A stretch of 29,379 bases of DNA from Ectocarpus siliculosus (taxonomy: Eukaryota; Sar; Phaeophyceae; Ectocarpales; Ectocarpaceae): the NCBI GenBank assembly GCA_000310025.1, contig FN648492.1:28149-57527 (forward strand), in the 5' to 3' direction. Below, piece by piece: positions 1-10,300 of this stretch (position 1 is the stretch's first letter; each line of letters starts with the position of its first letter). A program made the position numbers and the translations under genes. Under the pieces are notes generated by a model, which made no database searches, was not told where the DNA came from, and saw only the letters and a program-made list of their open reading frames with translations.

Positions 1-3000
1 GCGTTGTAGCTCCCCATCGCGGTCATGACGCGGTCCATCAGCATCGGGAGCGGGAGCGGGATGCCGGCGGGCGGGCCGCCCTCTCGTTCAGCCGGACCCC
101 CGCCGCCTCCGAACCCGTTGTTGTTGCTGCTGCCGCCAACCCCGGGACCACCGCCACGCGGTCCACCGTCACCATTAGGAAGCCCGCCGTGAATCGACGA
201 CGACTGCGGGCCTCCCGGTCCAGGACCGCCAGCCTGGGGGGTCGGCGGGTGGTGCGGCGGAGCGGGCAGGGGCCCGTGCACCGGGTGGAAGTGGAAGGCG
301 TGGCTCGAGATCTCGATCCGCGCGCCGCTCTGCTCCCGGATGGCCTTGATCGTGCAGCCGCCGCGGCCGATGAGCCCCCCGGCCTTGACGTTGGGGATGA
401 GGAGGCGGAACGAGTTGGCGACGCAGTCGGGGTCGCCGCCGGCGAGGCCCATGACCGGGTCCGCGTCGGGGCCCACGGCCCCCGCGTGGCTGAGGATGTG
501 GGTGAAGGCGAGCTGCACGGAGTTGAAGGTGCCGGCGGCGGTCACCATGCGGTCGTCCGAGTCGCCGTGGAGGCCCGTGCAGCTGTCGCTGATCGTAACC
601 TTGGCCCCGGACACCTGAAAAAAAAAAGAGTAAATAATATTATGCGGGGTTGTAGGTGAGGGTGAAAAAAACAATCAAGTCGAGAAGGAACAAGGGCGGA
701 AAGAAAGTCGCAATAGCAAGCAGAGGGACCAACCACCAAGGATCGGTGATGAAGACAACAACCATGGGCGGAACACGGCGTAAAGTCTGCCACCCGCACA
801 TGCATGCGTTGGATCCATCTCCGCGCCCCCGGAGTTGGGCACCCAAGATCCAAGGGCATTCGATGCTACATAGTCCATGTAGGAGGATCCAACACGTTGA
901 CGCACAATCACAATAATACTTTCTGCGTGTGTTTATATTTTTCCTGAATGCGGAGGGGAGGAAAATAATATTTCTGGGTGCCGATACGGCAAAGTAGCGG
1001 ACGGAGAGGTCTGTTGTCTCGAACATAGAGCAGAGAACAAGATAGAAGCAAAACTACGACACGCCCGTCGTGGAGATGAGGAAAATACAAGAGGTGCCGC
1101 TTTCAAGATAGGTTGCCCCTTGGATCCACGGATGGATCCACGCTTGCTTGACGTACCGTATGTATTATACTTGGAGAACCCCCGAATTTCTCGAAACGAA
1201 AAAAAAAGTCGAAAGGGTTGTTGGCTTTGAGAAGCCCACCTTGGCGGCGGCGGTGGATCCTATCTATGTAGACGATGTATGTATGTACATCATCACTTAT
1301 TGTGAACGGCGAGAGAGAGAGATAGGTACGGGGTTCAACCCCGATCCGAACGAACGGTGTTTGACCAGCGAGCGTTCCTAACATGTGAATGAGGTTGCTG
1401 CTGGATCTCGAAAGACGGGGAGAGAGAGAGCCAGTATCACCATCATCATCGCGGCAAACAATAATTACAACGTCACACACGCAACAGGGTCAAGCAAGAG
1501 AGCTTGAACCCCTCCCCAAACTAAATCCTTGTGTGCATGTAAATCTAACGCGTGCTTTCCTTGCAGTCCCTGCCGGTTCAGGATCAGAACAGGAATAAGC
1601 AAGACCCGGCAGCCTGCCTCGGGCAGGAAACTATACATTGTAAAGAAAGTATCAAGAAGTCGGTGGTCTGGTGCCAGGGAGGGTATCCTTGAAGAACAGA
1701 GAGATTATACAAGCCCACTCAATCTAACGTATTTTATTGCCAGATAAAAAGGCTCTATTCCTCTTTGTCAAATTTCTTTAGTTCCTGGCGTAATTTCAAC
1801 AACAACGAAGAAAAATTAAAGGCCCTACGGCTGTTCGGCAACTGCCCTGATTCTTTCAGTAAGACAGCCTTACTTGGACGAGGGAATCCACGGAGGAATG
1901 GAAGAGAAGACAACAATGAATGATATCCGTTTTCGTTCGTCGTTGCTTCACACGTCGTGCGCATTAGATAGATATTTCGTACCTGCACCGCATGGATGGA
2001 TGGATGGATTGAAGGTAAAACAAAAAGAAAGTAAGATAGCAGACGAGTGTGTGTGCACAGAGGGAGATGCATGCATGCATTTATTTATTATCTGCAACCA
2101 ACCGAAGGATCTGGAACAACTTCTAACTAACTTCCTCCCCCGGGATCTTAGACCCACGATAAAGATACCAAGATTCCCGCCAGCGAACAGGACAAGATGA
2201 TCGTAGGCCGTCGGAGCAGCAGGCTTCGCGTTATTACCTACTACTACTACGGACCTAACAATACATAAAAAACGTCGTGGCAGCTGGTCGCTATATATAT
2301 AGACTGTAGTACATAGTTAGTGGGGCGCAATATTGCAACAATAATATTGTAAGGGAATCCAGATCCAGGAGAGAAGGACGGATTAATTAGCTGCCACCAT
2401 ACTTTTCTCGTGTGCTGTGTTTGTCCGCCCTTGCTTGCACGCCCGTTGTGGCAAAATAATCTTGACGTTCGATAACGCGCACACACACATGTCGGGGTAT
2501 AACCGGCTGCCCCAGAATACCGGTCAGACGGTCAGACGGAAAAAAAGTTGCACCACCACCACCGGCTGATGATCTATCTCCATGAGATAACACACAACAA
2601 CGCATACATAGAACAACGATGGACAAACTTTTCGTGCGCGGCAACCAGAAAAAACACAGCTGCACACTCGCCGCAAGAAACATTTAACATTGGTTGTGTT
2701 GGTGGCATGGATGTGAAGACTATTTTGTGCATCCGTGCCAGAGACAAATAGTTGGAACGTGTTTTTTGCACAAGATCACACACACACACATGCGGTGTGG
2801 AGAGGCTCGACTTTTTTTTGGCGCCATGACTGATGCTGCTGCAGCACGCGTTTGTTCCTCACAGCACGCGACGAGCACGCGGCAGCGCGGCTTCGGATAT
2901 CGGCAACGCCAATTTGTTCCTTGAAGGTTCAGAGTTTATCCACATGGGCCGCGGTCCGCCTGCCTACCCGTGTGACGATGATACCAGATAGATGTAAAAA

Positions 3001-4279
3001 AACAGATTCGTATAGAAATGAAAGAAGAGACGCGCGAAATTTTTGTGAAATATATAGAGCCTGTAGCGGGAGAGCGGCGACTGGCGACAAGATTCATCTC
3101 TGTGCTTGGACGAGAGAGGATACAGCAGTAGCACAGGGGAGAGTTTCAAATCAACCATGCCCTTGTTGTTACATACTCCGTATATGCTTGCTAGTTGTGG
3201 TTGTGTCACCACCCATTTTGGCCGCGACAACGCACTGGCTGTGCCCTTTAACTTGACACTGACTGACCAGATGGCGATCATCAATATATCCATTGTTTGT
3301 TGGTGTACTCAGAACACCAACCTTTTTCGAGATCCCACCAACCTAAAACCAACCCTGCGTTCGACACATGATGGTTATAAACGAAACGGTTTTCTGCCGC
3401 CGCTGTGCCGCTGCCGCCGCTGCTGCTCGCATGATCCGCGAGACAACTCGATCCGCTGCAACACACCAACCCGCTCACCTCGCGAATGTGCTTGATTATG
3501 GCTCCTCCTTTGCCGATGACAGCCCCGATCTTGCAGTTGGGAATCAAAACCCTTGAAACCGTTTCCATGCCCAGGCTTCCTCCCTCTCCGCCGCCGCCGC
3601 CGCCGCCACCCAGCCCCATGCCACCGCCGCACGTGCCAGGTGAGCCCCCGAACATGGGGTCGCCGAGAGGGCCAACCATCAGGTGATCGGGTCTGCGGCA
3701 GGGCCCGCCGACCCCGCCGCCGTTTTGAGGGAGAAGTCGCATGGGGGGAGGAGGCCCGCGCCCAGCGGCGCCCACCGGTCCGCTTCGCGGGCTGGGCATC
3801 CCGCGCTGTCCTCCAGCCACGCCAGCGGCCGATGGCGGGCCGCCGAGGTGTCTAGGGTGCATGTTGTGGTGCAGCACCGGGGGGAAGCTGCCGCCCTCGA
3901 AGCGCAGGGAGGCAGGGCTCCCTCTGGGAGATCGGCGGGGCACAGGAGGATTGTTGTTGCTGGCGGCGCTGCTGCTGATGCTGCTGTTTGTTGAGGAACT
4001 TGATGGGGTCGACGAGCGTGATGGTTGCTGATGCTGCTGCTGTCGCTCGATCCAACCAGACGGCGGCGGGGCGTGGAAATGGTGGGAGCCGAGCGGCGGC
4101 GGCGGCGTGCCGCCGTGGGGCGTGTCGTGGCGTGGGTTGACGGCCCCGGCGGCGTTGCTCTTGCTGACGCTGCTGCTGCTGCGGCTGCCCTGATTGTAGG
4201 CCTGTTCATGCTGCTGCCTGAGAAACGGGGGTGGCATATTATGATGATGATGATGATGTCCCGCCGGATCCATGATCAT
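1..4279 (-). CDS. KH-domain RNA-binding protein (PCBP/Nova-like), 5' part of gene
   Basis: Two exons are visible: 4279-3479 and 614-1, joined in phase 0 across a GT-AG intron (donor GAG|GTGAGC; acceptor after a T-tract and CAG). The product is expected to bind single-stranded, pyrimidine-rich RNA in mRNA processing, stability or translation. Residues 1-245 are low complexity: a six-His run near residue 10, then Ser, Gln, Asn, Pro and Gly tracts. KH1 starts near residue 243 with VLIPNCKIGAVIGKGG; its GKGG loop is at 256-259. KH2 has FRLLIPNVKAGGLIGRGG with GRGG at 350-353. Both carry the I-G-x-x-G signature of type I KH domains. The first in-frame ATG is at 4279 (a second at 4273); the frame stays open upstream to a stop at 4391-4393 without another ATG, so an upstream coding exon is not excluded. 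The left edge cuts KH2 after about residue 471. Family is sure; the exact orthologue is not. Confidence 0.85.
615..3478 (-). other. Large intron of the KH gene
   Basis: This 2864-base intron splits KH1 between its GKGG helix and second strand. It has a clean donor (GTGAGC, read on the minus strand) and an acceptor preceded by about ten T. Inside I see only simple sequence: short GGATCC-containing duplications near 1120-1142, GA-rich stretches near 1310-1325 and 1415-1430, and a CA run near 2480. Short open frames on both strands show no recognisable domain, so I call no gene here. Confidence 0.75.
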
Positions 4280-6937
4280 GTCTTCTTTGCTGCTGCTGTC
4301 CGTCTCGAGTTTCGGATATTTGCCTCTCACGCTGAGCGGAGACGAAAGATGCAATGGGCGTTGCACAGCAACCGGTGGCCGCCGGTGGTGTCAAGATGGT
4401 GTAAATCTCACCGGCCTCCTTGGTTGATGAGGAGAGGTTGTGAGATCTGCGGGGGGGTTGCACGAGAGCGGAGGGAAAAACACGATGAGCTGAAAAGGTC
4501 GCAAGGGGTATATGGCTTGCTGGATGTCGGACTCAACAGGTGTATTGCGACCAAGATTTCCGAAAAATCGAAAGAAGCGCGCTCGGAAGATAAAGGATGG
4601 ATGGATCGGGTGTGCCTCTCCCTACCTTTGTCGTCCAGCTATTGCGCCAGAGAGGATCGAGGCACACCGGATCTGGGATCCGGATCTGGGATCCGTACGC
4701 GTTGCGGTGTAGCACGCCCCGGACGGCTGGTCCGTCGATGTGCGCGCGCGGAGAGTTGCGTGCGTCGGGAAAAGTGTACACACAACCAACTTGTGCGTGC
4801 ACGGAGGAATTGCTTGCCCTGGGGATACTGGATATGGGAAGAGTATACAAAACGTCTTTTTTTCCTCAACCAATTTTTTCCAATTTTACCAGTCAGTCGT
4901 CACCAATTCAAGAGAGGCGGGGGGGGGTACCAATCTCAATTTTTTGGAGGTGGGGGGGTGACCGGGGGTTCCGAGCGCCTTGGGAAGGTCTGCTTGTGGG
5001 TGTAGTGTTGATTGACGCTGCGCAGCAGGGAGGTGAACGCGCAGACACGACCGAGAGAACACTAGTCGGACAGCACGCTGGGCAGGAAAAAGCGGAGAGG
5101 GGTTCGGAACCGTTGCTGCATTGTCGCCCGAATGAGGACATAGTCATCTGCGAGAGACGCAACAAAGACAACTCTCTGTGTAGGCGTGTGTGTGTGGGAG
5201 AGAGTTAGGGAAAGCCTCGTGAGCCTTCTGTGTGCGAGAGCGGCTCCACGCGCGCGACAACACCACCAGTGTTGCCCCTTGTTGAAGGTCTTCAGAAGGC
5301 AACTGGTGTGGAACAGAAGCCGAGGTGGAGGGCGAGAGAGAGAACGCGACGGAGCGACGACAGCGTGCGTGAGACACCAGGAACCCAGCGCACACAGGGT
5401 CTAATCGTTTCGAGAGGAAAGCACGCTGCAGCAACCTCCAGTGACAAACAACAGCAGGTGTGCGCCGCAAAGCCTCTAAGCTTCCCCCCCCCCGCGCGCT
5501 CTATGCTCCCCTCATCCTTCTGCTCAGGATGCAATAATATTACTGCCGCTTCAGCTTTTGTTTCCGTAAACGAAATTGCATGTAGCGGGGGGGGCATTTT
5601 TGAACCAGGTTGTTTTTGTGCGGTCGCTGTTGGTTGTTGCAGTCTCTCCCTCGATGGCTCGATGGGCTTTCGGGAGAGGGTCCCTACGTTAGACACTCGA
5701 TGCGGCCGCTTGATTTACATTAGAAAAAGAAAGACGACGGGTGTCTTCACCCCATTTCATAGTTTCTACTCTCAAGCGTAGGAAAGCACGTGCAATGCTC
5801 CTATCCATCGTTTCTGCTGTCACAGATTAGTATACAATCCGGGTGTGCGGCTCTATCTCACATCAAATTTGTGTCTCCACCCAGCAGGAAACAAGAGAAT
5901 ACGTACGATGAACCCGGCTTGGTACGCATGTGCGCACGGCCGAGAGCATGCATGAACGCGTACACCATGCGTGAAGAAAATCGAAACAGATGCTATTGGC
6001 AACCGGAGAGCAATGGGTGCCGACGGGGCTTGATTGCAACGCGTTCTGTTCAACGGCACCCTTCGAAACCGATGATGTGGTGTGACATGCTAAATAGGCG
6101 AACGGTCTTGGAACGCCGCCGGTGCCGAAGACTGACGGCATGTTTGCGTGGGAGGCAGGCGTCCGTTGCTATGTATATAGACGCGTTGTTGTGGTACATG
6201 CGACACCCTTCACGGTAGCACACAGAGGCCGGTGGCCTGGGTGCGCTGTTTTATCCCCTTGCCTGGTGTCCTTGCTCAGCCCATCAACGCGGACCCAAAA
6301 ATCGCTGACCGGCTGCTGGAAACGAACGAAATCGGAGTGTGGTATGTAAATTCGGTCATCTTCGCATCATTCCAAGAGTCTTCGCAATGTGGGCACCTGG
6401 CGTGGGTCGGACACAGGACACGGGGCAGGGCTTCAATGCATTTGGAAAGGATAGAATATCGCCTGGATGGCTCTTGTTTGTTCTGGTGCCATGAGAAGCA
6501 ATGTCAACTGATGTGTGTCCGTCCGTCCCATATATTCCCACCTCATATGGAGTGCTCCGGGTAAATCTTCATCTTGCAGAACGAATATGTATGCATAGAC
6601 CCCCCGTCCTCTCCAACCCATCCCTCGTCGTGTGCTGCGGTTTGTGTCAGGATATGACAACATCCGGACGCCCGTGTCGCGTCTCGGTGTTCGTACTTGG
6701 CACGAAAGTCCTGTCCACACAAACCCCAGTGCAGGCGGCTCCGGCGGCACGTCCTCTGTACGAACTATCGTGCACCCCCCCCCCTATCTCTCGGTCTGGC
6801 TCTCTGCACGTGTTAATAAAAAAAACAGGAGTTTCTGTGTGTCTGACGATGATGCCACCCCTCCTCTCGTCGTCAAGGATCGCGGTTCCTTCGTTCTTGA
6901 CGCTTGCGTCTCGGCTTCGTTCCTGCTCTTTTTCGCG
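4280..6937. other. Divergent intergenic region (5' flanks of KH gene and eIF4G gene)
   Basis: The KH gene reads leftward from here and eIF4G reads rightward, so both promoters and 5' UTRs should lie inside these 2.66 kb. No clear TATA box or other core element can be assigned from sequence alone. Visible structures are a 13-base direct duplication at 4667-4692, a G-run at 4919-4927 followed by GTACC, and several short C/G runs. Open frames on both strands (for example around 5230-5780) overlap each other and have no recognisable domain. Confidence 0.6.
4667..4695. repeat. 13-bp tandem duplication
   Basis: The unit CCGGATCTGGGAT occurs twice in exact tandem (4667-4679 and 4680-4692) and is followed by a partial third CCG. 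It lies in the divergent intergenic region. No function is evident. Confidence 0.8.
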
Positions 6938-7320
6938 ATGCAATCTCTATACGCAGACAGCAGTACCGGCAGCATGACCGAGACAGCATCGACAACGACG
7001 ACCAAGCCCACAGAGGCCGCGGCCGCAGCAGCAGCAGCAGCAGCAGCGGCGACGACGCCCGAGCCCTTGGACGAGCAGCCCGCACCTTCCCAGTGCGAGG
7101 GAGGGGACAGCTCGAAGGCAACCCCGGCCCTGTCCCCTTCCACGTGGAAACCCAACGCGGCCGCCGCCGAGTGGACGCCTAGCTTTGGAGCACCAGCAGC
7201 GCCGGCCGCTAAGTCTGTGGGGGAAGAGGGGGATGAACAGGGGACTGCTGAAGAGGGCGAGGTGCCAGCTGGGGAAAAGGTGCGGAGGCCGAAGGTCCCG
7301 AGGAGGGGGCGGTGGTTCAT
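6938..7320 (+). CDS. EIF4G: eIF4G exon 1: low-complexity N-terminus with PAM2-like stretch
   Basis: An open frame from ATG 6938 encodes a Thr/Ala/Pro/Glu-rich segment with 12 alanines (residues 27-38) and the stretch STWKPNAAAAEWTPSF (68-83). That stretch loosely resembles PAM2 motifs, which bind the MLLE domain of poly(A)-binding protein, but it is two residues longer between its anchors. The 3' end is uncertain. The donor at 7320 (AT|GTACCT) gives the phase 2 required by exon 2; stronger-looking donors at 7261, 7279 and 7294 are phase 0 and would need another exon. Confidence 0.65.
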
Positions 7321-10300
7321 GTACCTCCTGTTGCTGTTGGCTACATGCTTAATTTGGATATCCGCCCGGTGTCCCCTGTGTCAGTGCCAGCGTCTCGATG
7401 CTTCATTTCGCTGTTTTTTTTACGTTTTCGATGTCTCATGATACATCGGACACATCTACAGGACCGATGCATTTTTGTTGCTCGGTAAGAAGGTGTCAGT
7501 GGGCACCTCGGGTGTGCGCATGCGACCAAACATGTCCCAAACCTGATCGACCTGCCTGGCCAATGGTCACATGACCGACCGGAGCCATAAGCGGCAAATA
7601 GGGCTCACCCCCCATTACCCTAACCGCCAACCTACACACGATCCCACTACCGTCGTTGACCCCCCCCCCCCCCCCCCCGCGCGTCCTGTTGGGCCGCGTA
7701 GGATGTCGGCGACACGCCCGAGTCGAAGGCAACTCCTTCCAAGGACTCTGCGGCCATCACGTGAGACACTAGACATGAGTCGTACAAAAATGCAGCCCAT
7801 CGCACAACCTTTCCTTGCGCTTGTTTTTTTAAATGTTTGTGACAGGTAGGTATCTCTCTGTGGATTCCATATTTTTGTGTGTGTCGTATGATATGTACTT
7901 CTTATATGTTTGTTTTGTTTTGGGCAAGAGGGGGAAGCGTGGCAATTGGTTGCTTGCCTACGCACACATTGCACCGTTGACCGTGCGTCCCCTTCGAAAT
8001 GCCGGACCGTTCCTGTTCCTCGTAGACACTTACCACCAAGACTTGGGTGCTCTCGACGTGGCTGCCGCACTTGGCGTACATAATAGCCTCCTCCCGTCAT
8101 GTATGTCCACCTACCCTACCCAAGGCCCGGCCGGGTAGCGTGCCCGGCACACACACACACACACTCATGAAAGGAACGATTGTCCATCGTTGGACGGTCT
8201 TGCGAGAAGAATCCTTTGCCCTCTCTCGAGGACGTGTGATGAAATCGTCTAGCAACTGAGGCATGCAAAACACGAGTACCCCCCCCCCCCGTACCTGGGA
8301 GTAGAGATTTCGAAGGAGTGCTCATGGGACGCACACATAGCGAAGTTGATTGGGAAGGGTAAAGCTCAGATAGGCAAGATGGACGAGATCCTTACGGACC
8401 CACACCTAGACACTAGGATTAAGAGGTGTATTCTCTTGAATGTGATTGTACCTAAGCTAGAGTATGCAGGAGAGGTATGGGAAGGTAACGAAAAGGCCGT
8501 CAAGCAGCTGGAAACGGTGCAGATGGCAGCGGCCAAGAAAATACTAGGATGTTCAAGTAAAGTACAACGAGCAACACTGTATTGAGAGCAGAATTGGGAA
8601 TGTACTCTCTTAAAACAAAGAGAGACATGCAGAAGTTGAATTGGCAGTACAAGGTAAGTAGAATGTCGGACGATAGACTACCAGCCATGGTTGACAAGGC
8701 AGCTTGGGGAAAAGCGACTCCAGGGAAGAAGGGAATCAGATGGGACAAGGTGGTAGAGAAGGTTTGGGAAGGAGATAGGAGACGAGGAGGAGACGTTGGA
8801 CACGGAAGGGTTCGGGGGGTGCAAGACGAAAGTCAAGGAGATGCTAGAAAGTAGGGAGGAGGCAACCCTTCGGAAGAAGGTACGAAGCGAAGACCACTTG
8901 GAGATATACGGGAAGTTGAAAGAAGGGATAGGGATGAAGACGTACTTGGACGGCCCCATGGACTACGCGAAAAAGCTGAAATTGCAATTTCGAGTAGGCG
9001 ATCTGGACTTGCCAGAACGGAGGAAGAGGCATACCAGCCGTAGGAGAGAGGAAGAGGAGGATAGACACACATGTCCATGTGGCAAATCGGAGGAGAGTAG
9101 ACCCCACATAGTTGGGGAGTGTGAGTTGTACAGGAAGGAAAGAGAGGATCTCGAGGAGGAAATGAGGCAGAGAGGGTGTGACATGGACAAGTTTGGTAAA
9201 TTAGACAACAGCGAAAAAGCGATCGCGATAATTGGGGATAGATGGTGGGCACAAGAGGCCCTAGAGGACGGGGATAAGATGTGCAAGAAATAATTTTATG
9301 GAGTTTGTGGCAGAAACGTAAAGAGCTCCCAAATGTTGGTGGTGTCTCTAGTAGGGGTAGGAACGGTGCTCCGTCTCGAAAGGGACGCGTGGTCAATGGT
9401 CAAATGACTACGGCAAGCAACAAAATGAGTACGCCCCACCCGCCCATGTATTTTGTGTGTTTGTGTGTGTGTTTTTACTTTGTCCCTTGCGTATTGTGCT
9501 TGCTTGTCACGTAACAAACGAAATGAATTTGCTGCGCATTATCCGTCTTTGCGAACGGGTTGGAGCCATGATAGATACGCACCGAGATCAAACAACCCCA
9601 CGAAACCGTCCCACAAAACCATCCCACCACCGTGTGTGTGAAGCTTGATCTTTCCTTGCCCGTATCTCTGCGGCGAACGCCCTGTTCTTGTTGTGTCTCG
9701 TTTTTTCCAGAGGAGACGACGTGGCTGGGAAATCGGACGCGGCCACTGGTGTGGAGGTACGTGTAAAGGTCGCCGATGATGGTGGTGTGGCGGGAACCAT
9801 GTAAGCAGGGGTAAAGAGCACTGCGCTATTTAGCGCTAGTTAGCTTCTCTGTGTTGCACTTGCGGTGAGGAGAGAGGCTTACAGTTGGGGTCAGGAAGGA
9901 GAGAGACAGGAAGAGGGAAACTCTGTTTCATTATGTCGAGGTTTTGAGAAGAGATAATTGAGTAGACAGATAAGAGAGTAGGAGCAAGAGAGCCGGGGAG
10001 ACTGACAAGAGACATAGGAGCCAATTGGGTGCACCGCTGCTAATGCTGCTGCTGACCCTGGTGCCGCCGTTGTTTGTTGCTTCTTCCACCAGGCGACGAT
10101 ACGGTACGACATCGCGTTCCTTGTCAGCCTCAGGCCGAAGCCGGAGGGCACGCCTAGGCCCGAAGGCCTCAATCCTCCCGATCGGGTTGACATTCTGTGG
10201 GATGGAAAGGTACAGCAGTAGTAGTAGGGCGGCATGTCGGCCTGTGATAATCTGTAATAGTCTGAAGTTACCGTCGCATCTAGTTACGGCGGAAGCAGAT

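Larger units (their letters stand above)
7321..9710 (+). other. eIF4G intron 1 hosting a LINE remnant
   Basis: The 2.39-kb interval between the first two proposed exons holds an 18-base C run (7661-7678), a CA repeat (about 8149-8164), a retrotransposon fragment in the same orientation as the gene (8292 to about 9440) and a GT-rich stretch (9443-9476). The acceptor at 9710 follows a T-rich tract and CCAG. Further small exons here cannot be excluded. Confidence 0.6.

Noticed and set aside
1326-1346. Hairpin CGGGGTTCAACCCCG resembling a tRNA T-arm
   Set aside because: No matching acceptor, D-arm or anticodon arm could be folded around it.
2286-2302. TATATATATAG as a promoter TATA box
   Set aside because: It lies within the KH gene intron with no supported transcript start nearby.
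4025-5005. 326-codon open frame on the plus strand
   Set aside because: Its first half is the antisense of the well-supported KH exon and the second half is repetitive intergenic DNA; no recognisable domain.
5230-5781. Overlapping open frames on both strands between the KH and eIF4G genes
   Set aside because: Both strands are open over the same bases, and neither shows a known motif or convincing start context.
8230-8260. GTGATGA and CTGA resembling C/D snoRNA boxes in an eIF4G intron
   Set aside because: The boxes are only about 15 bases apart, far too close for a snoRNA, and the stretch is better explained as a LINE-tail-like repeat.
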